Shown: positions 44,200 to 55,753, numbered from the stretch's first letter. The stretch is DNA of 64,000 bases from Nocardiopsis ganjiahuensis DSM 45031 (GCF_000341085.1 NZ_ANBA01000017.1:1-64000), one strand, 5' to 3'. The notes: generated by a model not told the origin, from the letters alone. Translations and numbers: made by a program.

Positions 44200-45261
44200 T
44201 CAGACGGTGTTCTTACGGCGCCGGCGCACGGCCTCGGCGAGGTTCTCCAGGACGCCCTCGGTGGTCTCCCAGCTCATGCACTTGTCGGTGATGGACTGGC
44301 CGTAGGTGAGCTGGTCCGGGTCACCCAGCTTCTGGGCACCCTCCTCGATGAAGCTCTCCAGCATCACACCGACGATGCCCTTCTGGCCCTCGGCGACCTG
44401 GGCGGCGATCTCCCGGGAGACCTGCGCCTGGCGGACGTGGTCCTTGCCGCTGTTGGCGTGGCTGGCGTCGATCATCAGACGGCGCGGCAGCTTCGACTTC
44501 TCGATGACGTCCAGGGCCGAGCCCACCGACTCGGAGCCGTGGTTGGGGCCGCTGCGGCCGCCGCGCAGGATGACGTGGCAGTCCGGGTTGCCGTCGGTGA
44601 CCACGACCGAGCCGGCGCCCGCCGGGTCCACGCCGAAGAAGGTGTGGGAGGCGGCAGCCGCGCCCACGGCGTCCACGGCCACCTGCACGTCTCCGTCGGT
44701 GCCGTTCTTGAAGCCGACCGGGGTGCTCAGGCCGCTGCTGAGCTGGCGGTGCACCTGGCTCTCGGTGGTGCGGGCGCCGATCGCACCCCAGGACACCACG
44801 TCGGCGATGTACTGGGGGGTGATCGGGTCGAGGAACTCGGTGCCCGCGGGCAGGCCCAGGGCGTTGATGTCGATGAGCAGCTTGCGGGCGGTGCGCAGGC
44901 CGCGGTGCACGTCGTAGGTGTCGTCCAGGCCCGGGTCGTTGATCAGGCCCTTCCAGCCCACCGTGGTGCGGGGCTTCTCGAAGTACACGCGCATGACCAC
45001 GCACAGCTCGCCGCTGACCGACGGGACCAGGTCGCGCAGGCGCCGGGCGTAGTCCAGGGCCGACTCCGTGTCGTGCACCGAGCAGGGACCGACGACGACC
45101 AGGAGGCGGTCGTCCTCGCCGTCCAGCACACGCTTGACCTCGGCGCGCGAGCTCTCCACCAGGGCGGTGCTCTCCTCGCTCATCGGGAGCTCGGCGAGCA
45201 GGTCCCGGGGGGCGATGAGCGGCTTGTAGCTTGCCACCCGTGTGTCGTTGGTGCTCGTCAT
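44200..45261 (-). CDS. DAHP synthase, type I (AroF/G/H-like)
   Basis: 3-deoxy-D-arabino-heptulosonate 7-phosphate synthase, first step of the shikimate pathway. The 353-residue protein has VVVGPCSVHD (phosphoenolpyruvate/metal Cys), RVYFEKPRTTVGWKG, GLPAGTEFLD, KNGTDG and DASHANSGKDH, all typical of the type I microbial family that includes the feedback-inhibited E. coli enzymes. Many actinobacteria use only the unrelated type II enzyme, so this may be an extra copy for aromatic-precursor supply. It is preceded by 206 bases of intergenic DNA. Confidence 0.93.
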   Translation of the reverse strand: MTSTNDTRVASYKPLIAPRDLLAELPMSEESTALVESSRAEVKRVLDGEDDRLLVVVGPCSVHDTESALDYARRLRDLVPSVSGELCVVMRVYFEKPRTTVGWKGLINDPGLDDTYDVHRGLRTARKLLIDINALGLPAGTEFLDPITPQYIADVVSWGAIGARTTESQVHRQLSSGLSTPVGFKNGTDGDVQVAVDAVGAAAASHTFFGVDPAGAGSVVVTDGNPDCHVILRGGRSGPNHGSESVGSALDVIEKSKLPRRLMIDASHANSGKDHVRQAQVSREIAAQVAEGQKGIVGVMLESFIEEGAQKLGDPDQLTYGQSITDKCMSWETTEGVLENLAEAVRRRRKNTV

Positions 45262-45467
45262 CGTCTCCCCTAGGTCCCGTCAGGCTGATCGTGTCGCAAC
45301 AAAACCGTAGCGCGCCCCGGAACTCCGGACACGATCGCGTCGGCAATTCGGTGGGAAACGGGGGATGGGAAAGACCACACCGGCGCATTCCGGAAGGAGG
45401 CGTCCCAGAGGTTGAGACGAAAATGCGCGGTGACCATTCCCGCCGGGACCCTTCGAGCGCCGGGCGC

Positions 45468-47183
45468 TCAGTCCTTCAGCCCTGGGAGGTCCTCCTCCCA
45501 GAACTCGCGCGGGTTGCGCGTGCCGTCGGTGACCGTGCCGCGCTCGGCCTCGGCCTGGCGCAGCTGCACTCGTCGGATCTTACCCGAGGCGGTCTTGGGC
45601 AGAGCGGTGAACTCCAGGCGGCGGACCCTCTTGTACGGCGACAGGCGGTCGCGGACGTACTCCAGGAGGGCGCGGGCGGTGTCGGCGTCGGGTGCCGCGC
45701 CCTCGGCCAGGGAGACGTACGCCTTGGCGACCGACATGCGCAGCGGGTCGGGGGAGGGGACGACCGCGGCCTCGGCCACGTATTCGTGTTCGATCAGAAC
45801 ACTTTCCAGTTCAAATGGTGAGATGCGGTAATCCGAGGCCTTGAACACATCGTCGGAGCGGCCGATATAGGTAATGTAACCGCGCGAATCCCGCATGGCG
45901 ATGTCCCCGGTGCGGTACAGGCCGCGCCGGGTCGCCTCCCGGGTGCGTTCGGGGTTGTCGGAGTAGCCGCGCATCGCCCCCACGGGTTCGTCGGCCAGGT
46001 CCACGCAGATCTCGCCCGTGTCCGCGGGCTCCTCGGTCTCCGGGTCGACGAGGACGATGTCGTAACCGGGCATGGGCCGTCCCATCGACCCCGGAACCAC
46101 CTCCTGCCCGGGGCCGTTGCCGACCAGCAGGGTGGTCTCGGTCTGCCCGAACCCGTCGCGCACCGTGATCCCCCACGCGTCACGGATGCGGTCCACGATC
46201 TCCGGGTTGAGCGGTTCCCCGGCGGAGACCGCCTCGCGCAGCCCCACCTCCCACGCCCCCGGGTCGGCCTGGAGCAGCATCCGCCAGGCCGTCGGCGGTG
46301 CGCAGAGCGTACGCACCCCGCAGCGCACCACCGCGTCCAGCAGGGCCGCCGGGTCGAACCGTTCCTGGTTGAGCACCAGCACCGTGGCCTCGGCGTTCCA
46401 CGGAGCGAAAACGCTGCTGTAGGCGTGCTTGGCCCAGCCGGGCGCGGACACGTTCAGGTGCACGTCGCCGGGTCGGACGCCCAGCCAGTACATGGTGGAG
46501 AGGTGGCCCACCGGATAGGAGCTCTGGGTGTGGGTGACCAGCTTGGGGCGCGCGGTGGTGCCCGAGGTGAAGTACAGCAGGAGGGGGTCGTCGGGCTCGG
46601 TGTGCCGGGGCTGGGTGAACTCCAGCCCGGAGTGCTCGGAGTCCGGGTAGCTGAGCCACCCGTCCATGTAGCCCACGCAGATCCGGGTCCAGTGGCCGTC
46701 CAGGTTCGCGAACCGCGCGGTCTCGGCGGGGGAGCAGATCACGTGGGCGATGTCGCCCCGGTCCAGCCGGTCCACCAGGTCGCCCTCGGACAGGTTGGTC
46801 GCGGTCGGGGTGATCACGGCGCCCAGCTTGATCGCGGCGAGCAGGGTCTCCCACAGCTCGACCTGGTTCCCGAGCATGAGCATGATCCGGTCCCCCGGGT
46901 GCACGCCCTGGCCGATCAGCCAGTTCGCCACCTGGTTGGAGCGCTCCGACAGCTGCCGGTAGGTGTGGTGGGCCTCCGTGCCGTCCTCCTCGACCAGCCA
47001 GAGCGCCGTCCGGTCCGGGCGCGTGGCCGCCACCAGGTCGAAGTGGTCCAGAGCCCAGTTGAACCGTTCCGGCCGGGGCCACGTGAACTCCCGGTGGGCC
47101 GTCTCCTGGTCCTCCCGGTGCTGTAGGAGCAGGTCCCGCGCGGCGCGGAACTCCCGTGCCCCCTCGGACATCTCGTGCGACAT
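45468..47183 (-). CDS. AMP-dependent acyl-CoA synthetase
   Basis: A 571-residue adenylate-forming ligase that activates a carboxylic acid as acyl-AMP and then acyl-CoA. Motifs are YFTSGTTARPKLVTHTQ (P-loop), DGFGQTETTLLVG (A5) and GDIAMRDSRGYITYIGRSDDVFK (A7/A8 hinge), ending in the catalytic Lys of LPKTASGKIRRVQLR. The length and short N-terminal domain fit medium-chain acyl-CoA or acetyl-CoA-like members. The ATG opens MSHEMSEGAREFRAARD with GGAGG seven bases upstream. Divergent from a DUF4429 gene. Substrate chain length is not readable. Confidence 0.9.
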   Translation of the reverse strand: MSHEMSEGAREFRAARDLLLQHREDQETAHREFTWPRPERFNWALDHFDLVAATRPDRTALWLVEEDGTEAHHTYRQLSERSNQVANWLIGQGVHPGDRIMLMLGNQVELWETLLAAIKLGAVITPTATNLSEGDLVDRLDRGDIAHVICSPAETARFANLDGHWTRICVGYMDGWLSYPDSEHSGLEFTQPRHTEPDDPLLLYFTSGTTARPKLVTHTQSSYPVGHLSTMYWLGVRPGDVHLNVSAPGWAKHAYSSVFAPWNAEATVLVLNQERFDPAALLDAVVRCGVRTLCAPPTAWRMLLQADPGAWEVGLREAVSAGEPLNPEIVDRIRDAWGITVRDGFGQTETTLLVGNGPGQEVVPGSMGRPMPGYDIVLVDPETEEPADTGEICVDLADEPVGAMRGYSDNPERTREATRRGLYRTGDIAMRDSRGYITYIGRSDDVFKASDYRISPFELESVLIEHEYVAEAAVVPSPDPLRMSVAKAYVSLAEGAAPDADTARALLEYVRDRLSPYKRVRRLEFTALPKTASGKIRRVQLRQAEAERGTVTDGTRNPREFWEEDLPGLKD

Positions 47184-47417
47184 CGAAGGCCTCCGCTTCG
47201 GGGGCGGGCGCGCCGTGCGCGCCGCCCACGGGCTCCCGGCCACCGGACGGGTGGCGGGACGGGGTGTGCCCCTGCGGTTCTACCCGCAACCGGCCGTCCC
47301 GACCCCTCGCCCGCCGAACCCCGGAGCCGCCCGGACGCGCCGTGGGCGCCCGCCCGGGCCTCCGAGGCGTATCGGGGAGGATGTCCGCCCCGTGGGGCAC
47401 CTCTAGGATGGTTGCCC

Positions 47418-49351
<1,934 letters not shown>

Positions 49352-49378
49352 CGGCGAGCGGCGGGCGGGAACCCGGTG

Positions 49379-49412
49379 AGCGGGGGCGCGCCGTACACGG
49401 CGCGCCCCCGCT
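49379..49412. terminator. bidirectional terminator
   Basis: 15-base perfect arms (49379-49393 and 49398-49412) with a 4-base loop, between convergent pip and the membrane protein. Confidence 0.78.
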
Positions 49413-49418
49413 GCCCGT

Positions 49419-51392
49419 TCAGTGGAAGTAGGGGGCCGCACAGTGCGAGCGGTCGACGAACTCGGGGGCGGACGAACCGAGCAGGTCGTGTTCGGCCAGC
49501 AGTGAACGGGCCCGTTCACGGGAGAGGTTCCCGGCACCGAAGCCGTCCGCGGTCCGCAGACGGTCCCCGATCCGGTCGAGGGCGCAGCCCCGGTCGTCGC
49601 CCTCCAGTTCGATGAGCCCCGGCACGGCGTCCGCGGACAGCCCGCGCAGGTACCAGGTGTCCACCTCGGCGAGGTCGAGGTCGTGGTGGCTCTCGGCGAT
49701 GCGCAGGTCGGGATCGCTGTAGGCGAACACGGTCAGGGCCACCGCGCCCAGGGCGACGGCGGCGCGCGGCAGCCACCGGGTCCGGCGGCCCAGGGAGTCG
49801 AGCACGCCCGCGACCAGGATCAGGACGAACAGCAGCGCGCTCCACACGATCCACGCCTCGGCGGCGACCCGCAGCCGGGTCAGTCCGAACACGTCGATGT
49901 ACAGCTGGAGCCGCATCATCGCCGAGGCCAGGATGACCAGGGTCAGGAAGCACAGCGCGCCGAGCATCGAGTTGCGCAGGAGCCGGGTTCCCGAAAGGCC
50001 CGGCACCAGCCGCACCACCAGGGCGACCACGCCGAGCACGAGCAGGCTCACCACCACCAGCTGGAAGAAGCCCTGGCGGGCGTATTCCGCGTAGATGACC
50101 CCGGCGACCCGCTGAACGTACTCGTCACCGCCGAACATGGCGGTGGCCTGGACCGCGAGGAAGGCCGTGAACAGGGCGGCCAGGGCGCCGAGCGGCACCG
50201 TCCACACCCAGACCGGCCACGGCGGGGCGGAGGCCTCCGGGTCGGGGGCCGGCACGGGGAAGCCCGGGGGAGTCGCCCGGGGCGTGACGGACCCCGGGAC
50301 GGGGCGGCGCGGGGCCGTGCCGCGGCGCGCGGCAAGGACGGCGGCACCGGTGAACAGGGCGGCGAGCAGGGCGCCGATCGGGTGGAGCCCACCCACGCTC
50401 AGGTCCGGTGCGCTGAACAGGTTCTCCACGTGGGCGGCGAAGACCGGGTCGGCGAAGGCGAACAGTCCGCCGAAGACCACGAGCAGGCCGAGCGTCGTCC
50501 CGGTGGTGACCAGCGCGGGCACGAGGGCCCGGTTGGACGCCTTGAACCGGACCAGCGGGCGGCCCAGGAAGACCGGTACGGCGAAGGCGTTGCGCAGCAG
50601 GGCCACGGAGCCGGCGGCCGCCCCGACGGTGCTGTGGCGCGCGGCGGGGTTGTGCACGGCGAAGGCCAGGGAGGCCAGGAAGAAGGCGGCGGTCAGCGTC
50701 CAGGTGAGCACCCAGCCCGCGTCGCGCAGGGCGGCGGTGGCCAGCAGTGCGGTGGCCAGGACCCCGTAGACCGCCGACCACGCGTGCCGGTAGCGGTCGG
50801 GGCCCGTACGGTCCTCGAAGCCGTCGGCCTCCTCGCCCGAGTCGCCGGTGCCTTCCTCCGGGTCCTCCCCGAGAGAACCGTCCGCGCCGTCCTCGGCGCT
50901 TTCGGGGATCGACGGGCGCACCAGCAGGGCGGTGAACGCGGTCAGCCCGGCCGCCAGACCGGTGATGACCAGACCGATCCCGGGGCGGTCGAAGGTGGCC
51001 AGGAACAACCCCAGGACACCCACGCCGAACACCGCGAGCGGCAGCCACACAGGGGCCTCCGGCAGCGGTGCCCGGGGCCTCGGAGGCGGGGCCGCGTACC
51101 TCAGTGCGTCGTAGCGCCTTTCGTATGCCCCGAACCCCTGCTCCTCGGCCACCTCCGCACCGGGGTCCTCCTCTCCCCGCTCCTCCGCTCCGGGCTCCTG
51201 TTCCGCGGGTCTCTCCTCCGGATCGGGACCTTCCGGCTCGGGACCCTCCGGACCGGGACCTTCCGCCTCGGGACCCTCCTCGGCGGGTCGCCCCACCGCG
51301 CTCTCCGGCGGCTCCGACCGCGGTGTCGCGGGCTCCTCCGCGTCACCGGTCCGGCCGTCCCGCACCGAGCGGTCCGTCTCCTCAGCGCTCAT
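49419..51392 (-). CDS. polytopic membrane protein, DUF4153/DUF4173-like, with Pro/Glu-rich N-terminus
   Basis: A 657-residue protein. Residues 1-105 are disordered, with repeated EGP/DPEE-type acidic-proline units (about 40-65). Around 13 hydrophobic segments follow, with a charged acidic loop near 165-200. The C-terminal 110 residues are soluble (DLAEVDTWYLRGLSADAVPGLIELEG). The hydrophobic pattern and the YIDVFGLTRLR stretch match DUF4153/DUF4173 proteins, whose function is unknown. The ATG at 51392 has no strong ribosome binding site; a longer frame upstream is a shadow. Confidence 0.75.
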   Translation of the reverse strand: MSAEETDRSVRDGRTGDAEEPATPRSEPPESAVGRPAEEGPEAEGPGPEGPEPEGPDPEERPAEQEPGAEERGEEDPGAEVAEEQGFGAYERRYDALRYAAPPPRPRAPLPEAPVWLPLAVFGVGVLGLFLATFDRPGIGLVITGLAAGLTAFTALLVRPSIPESAEDGADGSLGEDPEEGTGDSGEEADGFEDRTGPDRYRHAWSAVYGVLATALLATAALRDAGWVLTWTLTAAFFLASLAFAVHNPAARHSTVGAAAGSVALLRNAFAVPVFLGRPLVRFKASNRALVPALVTTGTTLGLLVVFGGLFAFADPVFAAHVENLFSAPDLSVGGLHPIGALLAALFTGAAVLAARRGTAPRRPVPGSVTPRATPPGFPVPAPDPEASAPPWPVWVWTVPLGALAALFTAFLAVQATAMFGGDEYVQRVAGVIYAEYARQGFFQLVVVSLLVLGVVALVVRLVPGLSGTRLLRNSMLGALCFLTLVILASAMMRLQLYIDVFGLTRLRVAAEAWIVWSALLFVLILVAGVLDSLGRRTRWLPRAAVALGAVALTVFAYSDPDLRIAESHHDLDLAEVDTWYLRGLSADAVPGLIELEGDDRGCALDRIGDRLRTADGFGAGNLSRERARSLLAEHDLLGSSAPEFVDRSHCAAPYFH

Positions 51393-51605
51393 GCCCCACC
51401 TCTTCCACTCCGCCCCGGTCGGGGAGTTCCGCGTGGTGTGACGGCGGTCGCGCCGAAAGGGTTCTTCGGCGGGCAGTGCCTGGCCGGAAGAGGCCCCCGG
51501 GACAAGCATGTCCGAAATGCGGCAATACCGACTCCGCGGGTGCTGTGGCTAGGGTGTTGCCACCCGCAGATCCCCAGGGGCCCGACGGCCCGGAGAGAAG
51601 GCAGT

Positions 51606-51797
51606 ATGCGAGTCGAGGTCGACTACGACCAGTGCGAGAGCAACGCCCTGTGCATGGGCGCGGCCCCCGAGGTGTTCGAGGTCAGGGACGACGACTTCCT
51701 GTACCTCCTGACCGAGGAACCCTCCGAGGAGCTCCGCGACAAGGTCCGTCAGGCGGAGAGGCTGTGCCCCAAGCAGGCCATCACCGTGACGGGGTGA
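51606..51797 (+). CDS. ferredoxin, 3Fe-4S type
   Basis: A 63-residue electron carrier with cysteines in DQCESNALCMGAAPEVF and RLCPKQAI. The first pair is C-x5-C rather than the C-x2-C-x2-C of a full 4Fe cluster, so a [3Fe-4S] cluster is expected, as in P450-reducing ferredoxins of actinomycetes. GGAGAGAAGG precedes the ATG. It converges and overlaps by 17 bases with a gene for a probable ferredoxin reductase. Confidence 0.9.
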   Translation: MRVEVDYDQCESNALCMGAAPEVFEVRDDDFLYLLTEEPSEELRDKVRQAERLCPKQAITVTG

Positions 51798-53067
51798 CAC
51801 CCGCCGCGGCCAGTGCCTCGTCCCACGTGGTGGGCTTCTCCAGCAGGCCGCGGTAGCGCATGGTGCGCGGGGTGGACCGCAGGCCCAGGACACCGGTGAG
51901 CATCCCCCCGCGCCCCAGGAACGCCACGAACTTTCGGTCCTCCGGTGAACCGTGCACGAAGGTGACCTGATCGGCGGGCGCGCCCTGCCCCAGGAGCTGG
52001 ACCTTCTTCTTGTACTGGTCGGACCAGAAATACGGCACAGGTGTGAAGGGCGTCCGCCCCGCCCCGGCGAGCAGGTTGCGGGCGGCCGCCTCGCCCTGCT
52101 CGCTCGCGTTGGTCCAGTGCTCCAGCCGGATCCGGCCGCCGTAGCGCGGGTGCGGCCAGTTGGCCAGGTCGCCCACCGCGTAGACGTTCGGCACCGAGGT
52201 CGCGGAGTACTCGTCGCACACCACCGAACCGTCGTCGAACAGGTCGACGCCCGAACCACGCAGCCACTCGGTGTTCAGGTGAACGCCGACGCCGGCCACC
52301 ACCAGCGAGGCCTCGATCGCGGAGCCGTCCGCCAACCGGACCCGCTCCACCCGGCCCGCCCCCTCGAACCCGCTCACGCCCACACCCAGGCGCACGTCCA
52401 CGCCGTTCTCCCGGTGCAGATCGGTGAGGACCTCCCCGATCCGGGGGTGGACCACCCGGGTCAGCGGGGTCGTCGCCGCCTCGACCAGGGTGACCTCCAT
52501 GCCCACGGCGCGGGCGCTCGCGGCGACCTCGGCCCCGACGAACCCCGCGCCGACCACCACCAGGTGTCCGGTGGAGTCGAAGGCGGCCCGGACCGCCTCG
52601 GCGTCGTCCAGGGTGCGCAGGACGTGCACCCCCGCCAGGTCGGTGGCGGGGCGCCGGGCCCGCGCTCCGGTGGCCACGATCAGCCCGTCGTAGCGCAGCG
52701 AACCCTCGCCGCCAGGGCCGTCCACGCGCACCTCACGGGCGGCCGGGTCCAGCCCGACCACCCGGGTGCTCGGACGGAACTCCAGGTCGAGACCGTCCAC
52801 CGCGGAGTCGTCGCGCAGCCGCAGGGCGCGGTGTCCGACCAGCCAGCCGGGGCCGCCGTGCGCGGGGTCCATCCCGATCCCGGTCAGGACCTCCTTGGAC
52901 AGCGGGGGCCGGGAGTAGGGGCGGTGGGCTTCCTCGCCGACCAGGGTCAGGCGTCCCTCGAAGCCCCGCTCCCGCAGGGCTTCGGCCGCGTGCAGACCGG
53001 CCATGCCCGCACCGGCGATGACGATCTCGTTCAGGGTGTCCGACACCATCTCTCCTTCAGCTGTCAT
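51781..53067 (-). CDS. FAD-dependent ferredoxin reductase-like oxidoreductase
   Basis: A 428-residue flavoprotein of the rubredoxin/ferredoxin reductase group. The FAD Rossmann motif is IVIAGAGMAGLHAAEAL, the NAD(P)H motif VVVGAGFVGAEVAASARAVG, and the flavin-ring motif NVYAVGDLANWP with a C-terminal reductase dimer domain (VPYFWSDQYKKKVQLLG). Electrons pass from NAD(P)H to the ferredoxin encoded opposite. Starts at 53067, 53049 and GTG 53046 (AAGGAG) are all possible. A cytochrome P450 partner is not in the window. Confidence 0.88.
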   Translation of the reverse strand: MTAEGEMVSDTLNEIVIAGAGMAGLHAAEALRERGFEGRLTLVGEEAHRPYSRPPLSKEVLTGIGMDPAHGGPGWLVGHRALRLRDDSAVDGLDLEFRPSTRVVGLDPAAREVRVDGPGGEGSLRYDGLIVATGARARRPATDLAGVHVLRTLDDAEAVRAAFDSTGHLVVVGAGFVGAEVAASARAVGMEVTLVEAATTPLTRVVHPRIGEVLTDLHRENGVDVRLGVGVSGFEGAGRVERVRLADGSAIEASLVVAGVGVHLNTEWLRGSGVDLFDDGSVVCDEYSATSVPNVYAVGDLANWPHPRYGGRIRLEHWTNASEQGEAAARNLLAGAGRTPFTPVPYFWSDQYKKKVQLLGQGAPADQVTFVHGSPEDRKFVAFLGRGGMLTGVLGLRSTPRTMRYRGLLEKPTTWDEALAAAGVTPSR

Positions 53068-53259
53068 GTTTCCCCGGAGCCTAGCCACAGTTGCCCCGGT
53101 CCCAGGGGGTTCGCGTTCGGGCGCCGGCAGGTGGTGTTGCAGGAGACCCGGGGAGGTGCTGGAAGTGGGATTGCTCGGAAGGTACCGTCGGCCGCCAGGC
53201 CGCCCGTTGGGGGCGGTGGCGGGCGACGGGTGGGCCGAAGCGGAGCGGAAGCCCAAAAG

Positions 53260-54222
53260 TCAGAGAGCGCGGACCTCGCCGACGGTGCGGCCGCCGCCGC
53301 TCACCGGGGTGGTCAGGCGCTCGCTGACGGGGCTGACGTCCACGCCCAGGGCCTGCAGTGCGGTGAGGCCGACCACCACACGCGAACGCTCCTCGGCGTC
53401 TCCGTCGCTGATCTTGACCGCGACGGTCTCGCCGGTGGGCGCGTTGAGCACGAGCACGCCGTCGGCGCCGATCTTGGAGACCAGGCCGGGCAGGCGGGTC
53501 ATCAGGTCGGTGTCGACGCGCTCGGGGCCCGAGACGTACTCGGGGTGGGCGCTCATCGCCTCGACGACGTTCCGCTCGTGGGTGCCCTCGGGCGACAGGC
53601 GCATGCCCTGGACGCCCCGGGCCAGGCCGGTCAGGGAGACCGCGAGCTGGGGTGCGCCGCAGCCGTCGACGGCGGTGTGGGCGACGGTCTCCCCGCACAT
53701 GTCCTCGGTCGCCTCGCGCACCAGCAGCTGGAGGGGGTGCTCGGGGTCGAGGTAGTCGTCGGTGCTCCAGCCCTGGGCGACACAGGCGGCGAGCATGCCC
53801 GCGTGCTTGCCGGAGCAGTTCATGTACCGGCGCTCGGGGGAGCGGCCCGCGGCGATGAAGGCCTTGCGGGCGGTGGGGGAGCCGGGAACGGCGGGCGGGC
53901 ACTGGAGGGCGTCCGCGGTGAGCCCGGCGGAGGCCAGGATGCGCTCGGCCTCGGCGGCGTGGAATTCCTCACCCCCGTGGCTGCCCGCGGCGATCGCGAG
54001 GGAGGCACCCTCCAGCTGAGCGCCGGCGCGCAGCATGGCCAGCGCCTGGAAGGGCTTGGCGGAGGAACGGGGGAACATGGGGTCGTGCACGGGCCCGCGA
54101 GCGTAGGCGATCTCGCCGTCGGCGGACAGGCCGACCACCGCTCCGTAGTGCACGCCCTCGCGCATCCCGGAGCGGACGACCTCCGTCAGAGGGGCGTAGC
54201 TGGGCAGCGGGGTCTGGTTCAT
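53260..54222 (-). CDS. asparaginase, actinobacterial type II-like (Pfam asparaginase_II)
   Basis: A 320-residue protein of the small asparaginase family that includes thermolabile Rhizobium-type enzymes: VRSGMREGVHYGAVVGL, PMFPRSSAKPFQALAML, AAGSHGGEEFH, NCSGKHAGMLAAC and HTAVDGCGAPQLAVSL. The SSAKPFQ and NCSGKH stretches are expected to carry catalytic Ser/Lys residues, and Cys residues nearby may bind metal. It hydrolyses asparagine to aspartate and ammonia. GAGGAG before the ATG. Divergent from the exonuclease gene across 301 bases. Confidence 0.9.
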   Translation of the reverse strand: MNQTPLPSYAPLTEVVRSGMREGVHYGAVVGLSADGEIAYARGPVHDPMFPRSSAKPFQALAMLRAGAQLEGASLAIAAGSHGGEEFHAAEAERILASAGLTADALQCPPAVPGSPTARKAFIAAGRSPERRYMNCSGKHAGMLAACVAQGWSTDDYLDPEHPLQLLVREATEDMCGETVAHTAVDGCGAPQLAVSLTGLARGVQGMRLSPEGTHERNVVEAMSAHPEYVSGPERVDTDLMTRLPGLVSKIGADGVLVLNAPTGETVAVKISDGDAEERSRVVVGLTALQALGVDVSPVSERLTTPVSGGGRTVGEVRAL

Positions 54223-54523
54223 GCGGGTTCTCCTCGCCGTTGAGGCCGGTGGTGGGTGCCCGTCGGTGCCGGGCACGCGTCAAAACGTACACAAACCACG
54301 TGTTCTTCCCGATCAGCGGTGTGCGGTCCGCGGTGTCGACCCTGCTCAGGCACGTGCGGCGCCCGGTGTCGGGCACGGGCAGTAAGGTCGTGAACCGACG
54401 GTGATCCGGTCGGAACATCCTGCCAGAACGGGAGCGACCTGCTGGAACACCGCCCGAGGACACTGCCGGGGCCGGGCGTGAGAGCCCGGGCCGCCGGCGC
54501 GACACAGGGAGTTGGGGCAGACG
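54223..54523. other. 301-base divergent intergenic region
   Basis: Between the asparaginase and exonuclease genes. It contains a possible stem CCGAC/GTCGG (54393-54411) and no recognisable promoter consensus. Confidence 0.35.
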
Positions 54524-55468
54524 ATGGGAACGCTGCGGACGGGCGCACTGACCCGGAGAAGGGTCGGCACGCGGGCGGCGGACCTGGAGTACGCGGTACT
54601 CGACGTGGAGACGACCGGCCTGGACCCGCGCGAGGGCGCGCGTCTGGTCGAGATCGCGGTGGTGCGGGTGCGCGGGGACGGCAAGCTCGTGGAGGAGTTC
54701 AGCACGCTGGTGGACCCCCGCGCGCCCGTCAGCGGCCAGGAGTTCCACGGGATCGGTGAGGGCGACGTCATCGGGGCTCCGCGTGTGGAGCAGATCGTGC
54801 CGCGGATCGCCCAGTTGCTCTCCGGCGCGGTGGTGGTCGGCCACAACCTGGACTTCGAGGAGCGCTTCCTCGCCGCCGAGCTGGTTCCGGCCGGGCTGCC
54901 GCGCGGCCAGTCGGGCCTGTGCACGCTACGCGCCCTGCGTGCCCAGCTGGACCTTCCGCGCTACTCGCTGCCGCGCGCCACCCACCTGCTGAGCGGGGAC
55001 TGGCCGACGGGGCAGCACACCGCACTGGGCGACGCGCGCGCCTGCGCCAGACTGCTCGTGGAGATGATCGCGAACGCGCCCGGCGAGCTGCGCTACACCG
55101 GCCCGGCACCGCGGTTCCTCCAGGGTGACGTGCTCTCCGGTGAGGGTGTGGACCTCGGAGAGGCGGTGCGCTGGAAGCCGCGGACCACTCCTGCGCCCGG
55201 CGGCCTGGAGCCCCTGAGCACCTGGAACGCCCCCTGGCGCGGAACCGAGCTGGACGCCGAGCTGTGCGGTGGTGCCTTCGGGGCCACCGACCGGGCGATC
55301 GCGGAGACGACCGCGCACCGCGACTCGCAGCTGCGGGAGCGGCTGGCCGCCGTGGCGGCGGTGACCGGCGGCATCGCGGCCACGGTCGCGGGCGGCCTGC
55401 TGCTGCGCATGGCGAACGGACGCGGGGCCTTCCGGGGGAATCCGTACCCCGGAGGCCGTCCTCGGTAG
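54524..55468 (+). CDS. DEDDh 3'-5' exonuclease with C-terminal membrane helix
   Basis: A 314-residue protein. The exonuclease domain has motif I LDVETTGLDP (Asp27, Glu29), motif II GHNLDFE and motif III HTALGDARA, with the DEDDh histidine. It resembles DnaQ/epsilon-like domain proteins. Residues 285-305 are one hydrophobic helix (VAAVTGGIAATVAGGLLLRM), so it may be membrane-associated, unusual for this group. A BRCT-like domain is not evident. ATG 54524 is chosen over TTG 54512 because the AGGGAG spacing suits neither well. Confidence 0.85.
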   Translation: MGTLRTGALTRRRVGTRAADLEYAVLDVETTGLDPREGARLVEIAVVRVRGDGKLVEEFSTLVDPRAPVSGQEFHGIGEGDVIGAPRVEQIVPRIAQLLSGAVVVGHNLDFEERFLAAELVPAGLPRGQSGLCTLRALRAQLDLPRYSLPRATHLLSGDWPTGQHTALGDARACARLLVEMIANAPGELRYTGPAPRFLQGDVLSGEGVDLGEAVRWKPRTTPAPGGLEPLSTWNAPWRGTELDAELCGGAFGATDRAIAETTAHRDSQLRERLAAVAAVTGGIAATVAGGLLLRMANGRGAFRGNPYPGGRPR

Positions 55469-55498
55469 GAACCGGGCCGGCCGGAGGCCGACCACGCC

Positions 55499-55753
55499 CT
55501 AGAGACCGGACAGGCTGAGGAAGAACGCCACGATCAGCGCGCTCCCTCCCACGGCCGTGAGCAGGGCGCGCCCCTGCTCGGTCAGCCGCGCGGGGACCAG
55601 GCGCAGCCCTGGCGGCGCGCCGGTGCGCTGGGCGGTGACGACCCCGCCGCCGGCGCGGGGAGCGGGCGGGCGCCCGGGCACGTAGCGGGGCACCTTGTTG
55701 AACAGGGCGATCGACACCAGGACGGTGCCGAGGGCGATCAGCGTGAGGGACAC
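55499..55753 (-). CDS. small two-helix membrane protein, unknown
   Basis: An 84-residue protein with helices at 3-20 and 62-82 separated by a Pro/Arg-rich loop. The GTG start has no clear ribosome binding site. No family recognised; convergent with the exonuclease gene. Coding status is supported mainly by hydrophobicity. Confidence 0.45.
   Translation of the reverse strand: MSLTLIALGTVLVSIALFNKVPRYVPGRPPAPRAGGGVVTAQRTGAPPGLRLVPARLTEQGRALLTAVGGSALIVAFFLSLSGL

Noticed and set aside
49683-51797. Long plus-strand frame running into the ferredoxin
   Set aside because: Only the last 63 residues, from the ATG at 51606, form a recognisable protein. The rest is antisense to the membrane protein gene.
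53068-53259. Possible short gene between the reductase and asparaginase genes
   Set aside because: The open frames are Arg/Gly/Trp-rich shadows without start signals.
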